From positions 1 through 29,088 of the forward strand of contig JAKSYS010000738.1 in assembly GCA_022925895.1 (NCBI GenBank): DNA of 29,088 nucleotides. Reading direction: 5' to 3'. A program made the position numbers and the translations under genes. Shown here one piece after another: positions 9,197 through 19,463 of this stretch. Position 1 is the first letter of the stretch, and the number at the start of each line of letters is the position of its first letter. This DNA is from Fragilaria crotonensis (taxonomy: Eukaryota; Bacillariophyta; Fragilariophyceae; Fragilariales; Fragilariaceae). The notes under the pieces are model-generated. The model ran no database searches. It saw only the letters and a program-made list of their open reading frames with translations, and was not told the DNA's origin.

Positions 9197-10250
9197 CTTC
9201 CAGCTTAACAGACACACGCGGGCACTTCAGTGACAATCGTTTGAGCACGACCACAGAAGTCGCACGATACGGATGCGAGAAACAAATTGGAGTTGCTTCT
9301 CCCTTATCCAAAAGACAGACAATACCAAATTAACCTACAGTTCAATCACGCCAGGAAAACAAAAGGGCTACCCACGCGGGATCTCTATTCGATTGCCCAA
9401 GTTGTGACAACAACTCCTCCGCTACGGTCGATGATATGCACAGGTTTCGGCGTCCATGTATCACAACGAAAAATGGAGTTGATGTCAGGGGCGAGAGCAC
9501 GCATCGAGGCATTGCTCACAACTCGCTGACTCCTACTCGGAGTACATATGACTTGTATGTACATAGTGTATCTACGCATAGCTAGAGTAGATACGACTCA
9601 GAATGCATAATACTTTTAAGTAAAACCAGTCTGGCGGGCGGCCGTTGGCCGCGTATTGTATGTTTTATGTAGTATGTCGTAGTGTTGTACTGTCGTAGAG
9701 TACGGAGGCCTGGCAACGCACCTTTGTTCGGTATGTTTTGGCTTGTAGAAGCTACGAGACAAAATCTGATTCTGGCGGACCTTCCCAGGATCTGCTGATA
9801 GTACATGTAGCGTATGTTGTACGTTTTTTTTGACGGCGACTTCATGGTTCTGACTTCTGACACGTAGACTACGTCGAGACTACGTCGCGACAGTGATATG
9901 TAGTTTTCTACTGCAAAATTTGTACCACGGAATCTGGAATTCAAAATACATTTTCCAGTATTTCTAGACAGATCGAACAAACTGGATATGGCATTAACGG
10001 AGTACTTGTACATGAAATTGTTGTCCTTTCTACACAACGATTCGTACCACGTTATACAATATACATTGCTGGACACAGTGAAACATTTCTTCGGTGTAGC
10101 TTTCTACTGCAAAATTTGTACCATGTAGTTTTCTACCGCAAATGCTACGTCAGTACGTAGATTAAAAAATAACTATAAACGATTACTTTTGAAAATACAG
10201 TACGACAATATCTGAGTTATTTTAGGTATCCTACTATATTATAAATTAAT
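9197..10250. other. Intergenic region with short dispersed repeats
   Basis: No credible gene. The string TTTCTACTGCAAAATTTGTA occurs at about 9904 and again at about 10100, and a related TTTTCTACCGCAAATGC follows at about 10129. Many short TACGT/GTAC-type strings are present. The long open frame at 9582-10076 (minus) has no ATG and no family resemblance. Confidence 0.5.
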
Positions 10251-10311
10251 TGTGTGCGTGTGTGCGTGCGTGCGTCCGTCTGTTACGGAGTATGACCACT
10301 CTGGGGTACTG
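10251..10311. repeat. (TG)n tract plus 30-bp dispersed repeat, copy 1
   Basis: A TG/CG-type microsatellite (10251-10281) runs into a 30-bp string at 10282-10311 beginning GTTACGGAGTATGACC and ending CTGGGGTACTG. The same 30 bp and an adjoining (CA)n tract occur in reverse complement at 23106-23164, and a diverged copy lies at about 19187-19215. Confidence 0.8.
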
Positions 10312-10462
10312 GATCAAATGAATACTGTCTGAATTTTTTCACTACGGAGCTTCGCCAGGGTTGAGTACTGAAAGTAACAGTAACCAAGAAGCTTCGCCAG
10401 TATTGGTGCTTGGCCCCCCCATGAACGCAAATTTTTTGATTACAAAAGCCATCCCTTACTCA

Positions 10463-10527
10463 AATAACGTTTTATTAACGGTGGGTGTTTTGGTTTTTTG
10501 AAAAATAACGCTTAATTAACGGCGGGT
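10463..10527. repeat. Two short direct repeats upstream of the Helitron
   Basis: AATAACGTTTTATTAACGG (10463-10481) and AATAACGCTTAATTAACGG (10503-10521), each followed by a T/C-GGGT string, differ at two positions. Nearby, the string AGCTTCGCCAG occurs twice (about 10349 and 10391). They may belong to the Helitron 5' end or to an older insertion; function unknown. Confidence 0.5.
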
Positions 10528-10834
10528 TGCGTCGTGAAGTTGTATTATTGGTGGTCATTGCACAGTACTGTACGCTGGCTGTACTGTAGTCCCTGTTACG
10601 ACTCTACATTGTACTCCAGTACCTCATACACTCACTCACTATAAGATGTACTCCGAGTACTGTACAGTATGGTACTGTACGCTGTACTGTAGACTCCAGT
10701 ACCTCATACACCTACAGTAATTGTACCGCTCACATAATTCCTTGCTTCCAATTCTTTCCAATCAGCATATAACCATTATGTCACACCCAAGTAAACATTC
10801 ACTATCAACAAAGCCAGCTGCCATTGCAGCAAGG

Positions 10835-11719
10835 AAAAGCGTGCCAAACTTCGCAACCTGTCCCAAGAAGAAGGTGGTGACCCTGTAGCTGCCACACAGA
10901 TGGCCGCCATCACCACCAGGAACCGTGAGCAGAAGAGACAAACACGTCTGGAGCACCTCCAGAGATCTCAAGAAGGTGACCCTGTTGCTGTCACACAGAT
11001 GGCCACCATCACCACCAGGAACCGTGAGCAGAAGAGACAAACACGTCTGGAGCGCCTCCAGAGATCTCAAGAAGGTGACCCTGTTGCTGTCACACAGATG
11101 GCTGCCATCACCACTCAGCACCAAGAGAACATGAGACAAACACGTCTGGAGCGCCTCCAGAGATCTCAAGAAGGTGACCCTGTTGCTGCCACACAGATGG
11201 CTGCCATCACCACTCAGCACCAAGAGCAGATGAGACAAACACGTCTGGAGCGCCTCCAGAGATCTCAAGAAGGTGACCCTGTTGCTGCCACACAGATGGC
11301 TGCCATCACCACTCAGCACCAAGAGCACATGAGACAAACACGTCTGGAGCGCCTCCAGAGATCTCAAGAAGGTGACCCTGTAGCTGCCACACAGATGGCT
11401 GCCATCACCACTAGGAACCAAGAGCAGATGAGACAAACACGTCTGGAGCGCCTCCAGAGATCTCAAGAAGGTGACCCTGTTGCTGCCACACAGATGGCTG
11501 CCATCACCACTCAGCACCAAGAGCACATGAGACAAACACGCCAAAGTTGCCAACGCACCAATGGCGCAGCCTATTCATCTGCTCCTGCTCCAGCACGTCA
11601 TGTCCTTGGCCCATGCACAGTTGAATGTCAGGGCTGCTCTGCACTGCATTTTCCAAATGAATCAAGGTCTGAAAGGGGCTACTTTTCATCTTGCTGTGCC
11701 AAGGGCAAGGTATCTCTCC
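10835..11719 (+). pseudogene. Helitron N-terminal segment: 33-residue repeats and zinc cluster
   Basis: This frame reads into a charged segment (KRAKLRNLSQEEGGDP), about 6.5 copies of a 33-residue unit, then CTVECQGCSALHFPNE...YFSSCCAKGKV. The last resembles the cysteine/His cluster that precedes the Rep domain in Helitrons (consensus-like xCxxCxALHW...CCxxGKV). A stop lies upstream at about 10787, while an ATG at 10778 is in another frame, so the original start is already broken. The frame is lost again near 11715, where the Rep domain continues one frame over. Confidence 0.75.
10900..11559 (+). repeat. 99-bp in-frame tandem repeat, about 6.5 units
   Basis: Unit starts lie at 10900, 10999, 11098, 11197, 11296, 11395 and 11494 (last unit partial). 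The encoded unit is MAAITT-(RN or QH)-(R/Q)E-(x)2-RQTRLERLQ-RSQEGDPVA-(A/V)TQ, predicted to be charged and helical. The period is exactly 33 codons and units differ by only a few bases, so the array is recent or homogenised. The third unit has QENM and others QEQM, QEHM or REQK. Confidence 0.95.
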
Positions 11720-13615
11720 TCCCTCGATCCCACACCAAATGTGTTGATGGATCTTTTTCATGCACATGAATTGTTCATGCCACACATCCGTGCCTACAAC
11801 TCTGCCTTGAGTTTTGCCTCAATAGGCGCTAATGTGGATGATGCTTTGATTGATAGGAGTTGTGGAATTTATACTTTTCGCATTCATGGCTCAATGTACC
11901 ACCGGTTAGGATCATTGCTCCCAGAACCTGGACAGCATCCTGCTTTTGCACAACTCTATTTCTATGACACTAACCATGAGGTGGACAATCGTTTACATCA
12001 TTTGAATACCTTGGACAGGAATACTTTGGTTTTATTGCAGCAAATGATTCAGAATCAAAACCGGCTGTATGGATTATTCAAGCAAGCTCTTGATGAGGAA
12101 ACCTTGGCCAGTAATACTGATGGTAATCATGATGTTGAATTGCCTGGCCACAATGTTGCAATGCATATCCTGGATCAACCTGAATTGGACAACAGACGGT
12201 ACAATGCACCAAGTTCCAGTGAGGTAGCTGTGATTCTTCCTGACGAAGGTTCAGGTAACCGTGATATTCGAGTATTGCTTCGTGCTGGAGCAATTCAGTC
12301 AATCTCAGAGCTCCATCCCGACTATTCTCCACTGGCATATGTACTCCTTTTTCCAACAGGCTCCCCAAGAGGCTGGCATCCTGGCATGATGCAAACTGGT
12401 CCAAATGCTACGACTCCACATTTGACAAGATTAACTTGCCTCATGCATGCTGCATTTCGGCTTTTTATACGACCTGCTGCTCAGTTCTCCAATCACCTTC
12501 ACTTTGCAGGGAAGCTGTTTCACCAATACATTGTGGACTGCTATGCCCAAGTGGAACAAGGCCGTCTTAATTTCATCCGTCTTAATCAACCAAGATTGCG
12601 TGCTGAACTTTATCAAGGCATTGCAGATGCTGTTGCTGGTGAGGATGTGACAAACACTCGACAGCTGGGGCGACGAATCATTCTGCCTTCATCTCACATT
12701 GGAGTGCAAGAAACATGCACCAGCTTTGCCAGGATGCATTGGCAATTGTGCGCCGAATGGGCAAGCCAGACCTCTTTATTACAATGACAACCAATCCGCA
12801 GTGGCCAGAAGTTGTTGAAAACCTTCTTCCTGGCCAAACTGTAAATGACAGACCAGATTTGGTGGCACGAGTGTTCCATCTCAAATTTACAGAGATGATG
12901 TTTGACCTCCAGAAGCGGCAAGTGCTTGGAAGGGTTGTGGCTGCTATCTACACCATCGAATTTCAGAAGCGAGGATTGCCACATGCACATGTACTGGTCA
13001 TTTTGGCAGAGAATGACAAACCGCGCACAGAATCTGACATTGACCATATTGTTTCAGCTGAGATCCCAGATGCATTGATAGATCCTGAACTTTTGCAACT
13101 GTGAAGAGGTGTATGTTGCATGGGCCCTGTGGCACCAAAGTTTCCCAATCGATGGAAAAATTTGAAGTGTTGTAATAGTTCTACAAAGCCAGCAGGTGAA
13201 TGCAAGGACAAGTATCCCGGCCCTTTCAAGATGAGACAACACTCAATGATGATGGATTCCCTCAATATCATCGACGTGATGATGGAAGGACTGTAACTGT
13301 TCGAGGAGCTGAGTTGGACAACCGCTGGGTTGTGCCATATAATTGCCATCTTACCAAGAAGTATGATTGTCATATCAATGTTGAGGTGTGCAATTCAGTG
13401 CAGGCCGTCAAGTACCTCTACAAGTATGTATACAAGGGACACGACCGTGCTGCAGTCCAGATGGGGAAGATGTTGATGAGATCAAGCTCTATCTTGATGG
13501 ACGTTATGTCTCTGCATCAGAGGCATGCTGGCGCCTCTTCAGCCTTCGTCTACATTCAGAGAAGCCCAATGTGATGCGCCTAATGTTCCATCTTCCCAAT
13601 CAGCAATCAGTGGTT
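11713..13615 (+). pseudogene. Helitron Rep (Helitron_like_N) domain, multiply frameshifted
   Basis: Recognisable blocks in order are HIRAYNSALSFASIGANVD (about 11784-11840), HPDYSPLAYVLLFPTGSPRGW (about 12310-12375), LTRLTCLMHAAFRLF...FIRLNQPRLRAELYQG and LPSSHIG to about 12705. Then MHQLCQDALAIVRRMGKPDLFITMT (from 12715), LLPGQTVNDRPDLVARVFHLK, FQKRGLPHAHVLVIL (HUH metal site, about 12961-13005), CMLHGPCGT, and AVKYLYKYVYKGHDRA (about 13407-13450, with the paired Tyr nucleophiles). Finally DEIKLYLDGRYVSASEACWRLF. Frame changes occur near 11715, 12705, 13100, 13152, 13210, 13465 and 13615. HUH and Tyr residues survive, but no intact protein is possible. Confidence 0.85.
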
Positions 13616-15799
13616 TTGAGGAAAATGAAAATGTTGCTCAAGTGCTTGCAAGAGGACCACCCTGTACACAATTGACTGCCTGGTTGGACCTCAATCGGCA
13701 TGATCAGTATGCTCGCCAGTTCCTTTATCATGACATCCCACAACACTACACATGGAAAAGTGCTGGTGTCGAGAAGTGCTGGGTACGACTCCAATCACCG
13801 GCAGACATTCCCCACTGTGTCTCGCCTCTACAGTGCTTCCCCTTCTTCTGGTGAGAGATACTTCCTGCGAAGGATGTTGACTGTAGTGAAAGGTGCAACA
13901 AGCTTTGAAGCTCTACGAACCGTTGATGATGTACTTTGTCCAACATTTCAAGATGCCTGTCGTACATTGGGTCTTCTAGATGATGATACTGAGTGGCATC
14001 GAGCCATGCAGGAAGCCACACAGACACTCTCCCCAGCAAGGCTCAGAAGACTTTTTGCAATCATCCTCTTCAACTGTGATGTCTCTGACCCAAGGTCACT
14101 CTATGACTCTCACTGGGCTGCCCTGTCAGAAGACTATGCACACCGTCAACCCAGCCTTAGTGAACAACACCTGCAGGACCTCCTTGTGCGTAAACTTGAT
14201 GCCCTTCTGGGGATAATGCACAGCCGTTCTGTATTCGAATGGATACCATCCCTCCGCACACTTCTGGTTGAGGAGCATGGGAGTGCCATGGACAACAATT
14301 CAGTCAACCATTTGTTAGAATTGCAGCTGTCATCATCCAACACTGATATTCAACAGCAGCTGGATCGCCTCCCTCTCCTGAATCTTGAACAGCGTGCTAT
14401 TTTTGATGCTGTACTTGCTTCTGTGAACAACAATGCTGGTACTGAAAATCAGAAAAATGTTTATTTTGTTGATGGACCTGCAGGCTCAGGTAAGACGGAG
14501 TTGTTCAGGATGATCCTTGCCAAGGTGCGCAGTGAAGGGAAGGTTGCCCTTGCAACGGCCATATCAGGCATTGCTGCCTCAAACTTTGCCCCTTTGGGCC
14601 GTACTCTGCACTATATATCCGGGCTTCCAATTCAATTATATGAAACATCCATGTGCAACCTATCAAAAGAGAAGGCAGAAGTTATGAAGGTTGCAAAGAT
14701 TTTGATCATTGATGAGATCACAATGCTTAAGGGTGTTGGTCTTGATGTTCTTTCACAGTCTCTTTGTGATTTACTTGAACGTAATGATGCTCCATTTGGT
14801 GGCTTGGTTGTCGTCATGGGTGGTGACTTTCGTCAAGTGCTTCCCATACTACGCCATGCTGGAAGAGCTACCACTGTGCATTCAACTGTCCTACAATCCA
14901 AAGTCTGGCAAACATCATCTGTGAATGTAATGCAACTCTCTGAAAATATGCGATTGCGAATGGACTTACAGAACACAAATGCTAACCCAGAGTTCCAAGA
15001 AGTACTTTCCCATTTTGCATCTTTCCTGTTGAGGATCGGCGAGGATATGGAGCCTTCCCCAATAAATCTACCATCTTATATATTCCAGCCTCAGGATACA
15101 AACGAACTGGTTGAGCATGTGTTTGATGATTTTTCTTCCAATGAACCAGCCTATTGGTCTGAACGTGCTATTCTATGTCCTAAAAACAAAGATGTTCAAA
15201 GAATCAATGATATGGTAACCTCAAGGCTACCTCATGATGAACATGTGTTTCTCAGTATTGACAACATCATATCTGAGGAACCTAATGATCCTGCACATAC
15301 CCTCTATCCTCCTGAATTCCTGAACTCTTTGGAGCTATCTGGCCTTCCACCACATTGCCTCACTCTGAAAAAGGCATGTTGGTCATGCTGCTCGAAACCT
15401 ATCAAGCACACTCAGCAATGGCACCCGTCTCATTGTTCGCCGTATCTCACAGTCTGTCCTCCAGTGTTTGATTCCTACCACTGCAGAAATTGTGGACATA
15501 CCACGGATTGCTCTCCTATCACCTCAAGATGAGCTGCCATTTGTCTTCAAACGCGTCAGTTTCAGTTCAACCAGCATATGCAATGACGATCAACAAGAGT
15601 CAAGGTCAAACATTGCGAAGAGTTGGCATTTTCTTGCCACAAGGTGTATTTGCACATGGCCAGCTTTACGTTGCTCTCTCAAGAGTTCGTAACCCATGAT
15701 CTTTTCATATTTACTGATGGTCATCTTCTGCACAACATTGTTTATAAGGAGGTCCTGATATCAAAACTGTGCCCTCAGTATCATCAACAGGATTTGTAA
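13615..15799 (+). pseudogene. Helitron PIF1-type helicase domain, frameshifted
   Basis: A linker (ARQFLYHDIPQHYTW, SGERYFLRRMLTVVKGATSFEALRTVDDV) leads into the helicase. LNLEQRAIFDAVL (Q-motif-like, about 14380), GPAGSGKTELF (Walker A, about 14475), ILIIDEITML (Walker B, about 14698) and VVVMGGDFRQVLP (about 14810) are in one long frame to about 15370. After that [66 protein letters not shown] and NIVYKEVL lie in alternating frames, ending at a TAA at 15797-15799. Motifs I-VI are therefore all present but separated by about five indels. Confidence 0.9.
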
Positions 15800-16320
15800 A
15801 CAACTTCAATACTGTGTATTTTGGCAATCTAAATTAGCAAATTTCTATGAATTTGTCACTTTTTTCCTCATCTAATTGTGTTGTAAAACACATCATTTGC
15901 AGCACGCTTGCCACTACACACAACCGTGCACAACCCATACCGTACATGTATTCCAAAAGTCCGACCGATTGGGAGGCGTGGGTTTTTTCGTTTTTACCGT
16001 ACACGTATTCCAAAAGTCCGACCAATTGGGAGGCACCCACTAGTATATAATAATAATAATTCCAACGAAAAAATCTTGACATCTCGAACCCCGGTGTGTC
16101 TGGGGTACGGAGCAACTCTACTCGTAACTTGGTATTCATGCAACTCGAGACTGGAACATGCCCTAAATTTACGGCTTCGAGTGGCCGAGAAACCTACCGT
16201 AGCATTCCATCATGCCAGTACCAGTACTGGAAGTAAAAGATCGTTCCTGGTAGGTAGTACTCGAGTACTCCAGTACATGGGGTACCATGAAAGATTCGTC
16301 GGGGCGCATAGACAATAGAC
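15800..16320. other. Helitron 3' flank with a partial 57-bp direct repeat
   Basis: ACCGTAC(A/T/C)-GTATTCCAAAAGTCCGACC-(G/A)-ATTGGGAGGC occurs at 15939 and again at 15996 (57 bp apart, second copy partial). The second copy runs into CCCACTAGT (16036-16044). CTAG followed by T would fit a Helitron 3' end, but no convincing subterminal hairpin was seen, so the boundary is unproved. No gene. Confidence 0.5.
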
Positions 16321-16740
16321 AATACTGTACTCGGAGTACCATACTGAGTAGACACCTCCGGTACATGTAGTACGCAGTATGCATACGCACACGTGAAAGA
16401 TTTCAGTTGTATGTACTATGTACATACGAGTAACGAGTATACACCGTACCCTTGTACAGTGTACCAAGTACCCAGTAGCACTTGCACGCTCGCACGTCGC
16501 CCATAAGCAATACCAGGTATGCATACCAGTACTAGTACCTGGTACGATGTACCAGGTACAAGTACAAGTCGTATGCATTATGCATGCATGCATCCCTCGA
16601 TGTCTGCCTGCTGCCTGGTCATACAAGTACTTGTATGCATACCAGGTACTGTACTCAGTACTCGTACCATAGAATGTTAACAATACTTGAGAACACGCAG
16701 ACCCAGAACCACTGCAGTTCAAGTACTGGTACCGTCAATT
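16321..16740. repeat. GTAC-saturated non-coding region
   Basis: More than 20 GTAC tetramers were counted by eye in about 420 bases, many inside larger palindromes such as AGTACT, GGTACC and GTATGCATAC. One perfect palindrome with a 3-base centre is CCTGGTACGATGTACCAGG (16538-16556); near copies lie at 17612-17630 and 24392-24410. The open frames here on both strands are by-products of the low-complexity sequence. Confidence 0.7.
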
Positions 16741-16907
16741 GAAAATTCCAGGATTATTTTTTACACGTTGTTCTTTCAGCTTCCACACGACAGAAAATCA
16801 TATTGCGAACACTGCATAACCGAATTTTGGACTGTTTCGTTACACCACTTCATGCTTTCACTCCCACACCACTAACAACAACATCTCTTTGAAAGTCCTA
16901 TACAACC

Positions 16908-17414
16908 ATGGCGTCTCTGATCTGGACCTCAGTATGGTTCTTCCTCATGTTCGAATTGATGGTCACTTTGATATTGGTCATTCCCGTCCCTCGCAAGATT
17001 CGCAATGCGATAACGCGTCAGATCAACCGCTTGGACTTGGGCAATCGTTTGGGGAAGGTCATCATCTTCATCGGGATAGCCTTATCCTTGGCTCTCCTTG
17101 AATCCATTTCGTCAGTTCAGTATATTTCAACCAAGGAACTCGAGCACACAACCCCAGAACATGACCGCATCGTACATGATTTGATGAAGCAACGCAAGTT
17201 TAGGAGTGAACGAAATCTTTATTTGGCCGGTTTTTCATTGACTCTGTTGTTTGTTATTGTGCGGATTCTGCAACTGATGCAAGAGTCGGTCGAATGGGAA
17301 GCGCAAGTTGACGCGCTAACGAAGGCAGTTGCAAGCGAACAACAACAGCAAGTCCAAAGTCAGGGAGTGGAATTGACAAGCATGAAGCCAACACAAATGA
17401 AGAAAAAAGATTGA
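16908..17414 (+). CDS. BAP29/BAP31-family ER membrane protein
   Basis: The ATG at 16908 sits in a strong context (AACCATGG). The 168-residue product has three predicted membrane segments (about 5-27, 48-70 and 104-124). Its signature RSERNLYLAGFSLTLLFVIVR (about 98-118) matches the (Q)RNxYxxGFSLFL block of the Bap31 family. It ends MKKKD, giving lysines at -3 and -4 as in KKXX ER-retrieval signals. Bap31 proteins act as ER cargo receptors and quality-control factors for membrane proteins. This one is short (animal members are near 245 residues) and lacks the long C-terminal coiled coil; only a Gln-rich stretch of about 40 residues follows the last helix. Single exon. Confidence 0.88.
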   Translation: MASLIWTSVWFFLMFELMVTLILVIPVPRKIRNAITRQINRLDLGNRLGKVIIFIGIALSLALLESISSVQYISTKELEHTTPEHDRIVHDLMKQRKFRSERNLYLAGFSLTLLFVIVRILQLMQESVEWEAQVDALTKAVASEQQQQVQSQGVELTSMKPTQMKKKD

Positions 17415-17925
17415 GAGACGCATTTACAAATTACCTCCTTTATTTCAGAGATTCACAAGTAGGGCATTGGAGTAGTTGACAGTTTGCACTCTTAGTTAGC
17501 ATGAGGTCAGGGCAACAACAAGGACCTGGAAGATTCGCTCACATTCATGTACTGTAGTGTACATCACGGGCGACATGCGACGTGCATGGTGTATGGGCAC
17601 CAGCACTACCAGGTACGATGTACCAGGTACCACATAAAAATGGCTTGGAACCAATAGTTTCACAAGAGTTTTAATTATGAATACTATGGCATACTACGAG
17701 AGTAACTAGGAAATATAATAACGCAGGATGTTACCATAGGGTCCGGTACAGAATGTACGCACGCGACGAAGCACTGCAAAATACGTCTGACAGGACTGTT
17801 CACGGCGGACAATTGTATGATACATGTATGTGCATATGGCAAGTGCCTAATAACTACTAGCTAGTGCCCACTACACGATGGACGAGATTTTACCATGTCC
17901 CTTCCCAACTCAACATCTGTCCACT
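17415..17925. other. Intergenic region, GTAC palindrome
   Basis: No gene seen. GGTACGATGTACCAGGTAC at 17612-17630 nearly repeats the palindrome at 16538-16556. The start of the long open frame overlapping the tandem repeat (17864) falls here and is not thought to be a gene start. Confidence 0.5.
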
Positions 17926-18632
17926 TGCATTATTTCTTGACTACATATTGGACCACAAGTCCATCAATTCTTGTTCAATTCAAGAATTTGAAACAGATCT
18001 GAAATTGAGAAAGTACCCCGAAACTTTTCGCCAACTCAGATTGTTCGCAACGCCACTGCTTCAAAATTTGTTTGCAATGATGTCGCACCAATGTGGCATC
18101 CGGACTCTATTTCTGCACCACATTTCGGACCACAAGTCCATCAATTCTGGTCCAAATGACAAATTTGAAACAGATCCAAGATCTGGAGATCACCCCGAAA
18201 CTTTCTGCCAACTCAGATTGTTCGCAACGCTATTTCTTCAAAATTCGTTTGCGATGATATCACACCATTGTTGCATCCGGACTCTATTTCTGCACCACAT
18301 ATCGGACCACAAGTCCATCAATTCTGGTCCAAATGACAAATTTGAAACAGATCCGAGATCTGGAGATCACCCCGAAACTTTCTGCCAACTCAGATTGTTC
18401 GCAACGCCATTTCTTCAAAATTCGTTTGCGATGATATCACACCAGAGTTGCATCCGGACTCTATTTCTGCACCACATATCGGACCACAAGTCCATCAATT
18501 CTGGTCCAAATGACAAATTTGAAACAGATCCGAGATCGAGAGAGCACCCCACAACTTTCTGTTAACTCAGATTGTTCGCAATGCCATTGCTTCAAATTCG
18601 TTTGCGATGATATCGCACCAGTGTGGCATCCA
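17926..18632. repeat. 177-bp tandem repeat (about four units)
   Basis: The marker string CATCCGGACTC begins at 18097, 18274 and 18451 (177-bp spacing), and CATCCAGAATG at 18627 closes the fourth unit after 176. The unit upstream of 18097 is clearly more diverged than the inner two. Because 177 is a multiple of three and the unit has no stop in one plus-strand frame, a 233-codon open frame (17864-18565) runs through it. The outer unit is broken by a small indel. The length is in the range of one nucleosome plus linker. No known family was recognised. Confidence 0.85.
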
Positions 18633-19222
18633 GAATGATCGTCCAAACTCCAAACATCCATATCTGGAAACGAGTAGCCTCCATTCTTTGTGCATCATCC
18701 TCCTTCTTGTCTGGAGCAAGAAGCCACTTTTCTTGAATTCTTGTCTTGTAGGAGGCGGAGGTGGATTCGCATGCAGTTGTTGGTGGTGTCGTGTTGTTGT
18801 TGTTGTTGTTATTGTTGCTTGTACATGTATGTGCTCCGAAGTACCCGGAGAACTTAGAAGTACCACCGAGAGAGTGTCTTTCGAGTAACGTTCTACTTAG
18901 ATCAGAAGTAACATTTCTGTACCATTTTTGAGTACCCACAGCGTTACCGGATCATCAAAAATACCATTCAACTATGTAGGAATTACGCGTGAAGGTACTG
19001 CTGTCCTCAGAGGGGTATTTTAGATTTGCGTAGAGCGTCTCGTTGCACTTAGTATCAGTCAGTGAAAATCTACCAGCGTAACGTTACTTTAGTAACGTTT
19101 ATGATCTAATACTCTAGTAGAGAGTGGGTTCCTCACAACTGATCGGAGTATGATATACACTACAAGTCTACAGGATACAGGACGCACAGTACCCAAAACT
19201 GGTCATACTCCGTAGCCCATCA
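18633..19222. other. Intergenic region with GTT microsatellite
   Basis: Contains a (GTT)n tract at about 18793-18815 and short TE-like debris. At 19187-19215, immediately left of the Harbinger element, lies a diverged copy of the 30-bp dispersed repeat (CAGTACCC, six variable bases, then GGTCATACTCCGTA). No gene seen. Confidence 0.5.
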
Positions 19223-19268
19223 GGGCCATATTATACGGCGAAACAAAATTTTGAAGTTTCGAAGTTTC
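19223..19268. repeat. Harbinger left terminal inverted repeat (46 bp)
   Basis: Identical to the reverse complement of 22751-22796. It is followed directly by the subterminal string GAACATTCATAAC and its inverse GTTATGAATGTTC (about 19269-19310), which can form a hairpin with a short loop. Confidence 0.93.
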
Positions 19269-19463
19269 GAACATTCATAACCCATTGTCTATTAGGTTAT
19301 GAATGTTCGATTTTTTGTTTCGATCTCGCCTTTAATTATACAGCAAACTGCAAACATCGAAGTTTTGAAGTTTCGAATATCGACACTCGCGCGAATTTCA
19401 CATCCGCATGTTTGTACGAAGATTCCAGCAACGTAGTAGTGGCTGGGTCGAAACTGCACTCGT

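Larger units (their letters stand above)
10778..15799 (+). mobile_element. Decayed Helitron (rolling-circle transposon) coding region
   Basis: The parts appear in the usual Helitron order: N-terminal repeats and zinc cluster, Helitron_like_N/Rep domain with HUH and paired tyrosines, then a PIF1-family helicase ending in LYVALSRVR and NIVYKEVL-type motifs. Conserved motifs continue while the reading frame changes about twelve times, so the element cannot make its RepHel protein. The coordinates cover the recognisable coding region only; the TC start and CTRR end could not be fixed. Confidence 0.9.

Noticed and set aside
9582-10076. 164-codon minus-strand open frame
   Set aside because: Starts at GTG, not ATG, has no recognisable motif, and covers repetitive TACGT/GTAC-type DNA.
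10762-11553. 263-codon minus-strand repetitive open frame
   Set aside because: Shadow of the 99-bp Helitron repeats; a period divisible by three keeps several frames open. The plus strand links to known Helitron motifs.
10900-11559. CRISPR-like array
   Set aside because: The repeats are contiguous 99-bp coding units with no unique spacers, in a eukaryotic context.
13700-13800. Independent start of a helicase gene at 13700
   Set aside because: The upstream part of this frame is out of step with conserved Helitron linker sequence in another frame; the helicase is the C-terminal part of one RepHel protein, not a separate gene.
17864-18565. 233-residue repetitive protein
   Set aside because: The frame is explained by a 177-bp tandem unit; there is no signal peptide, domain or codon pattern suggesting a gene, and the opposite strand is partly open as well.
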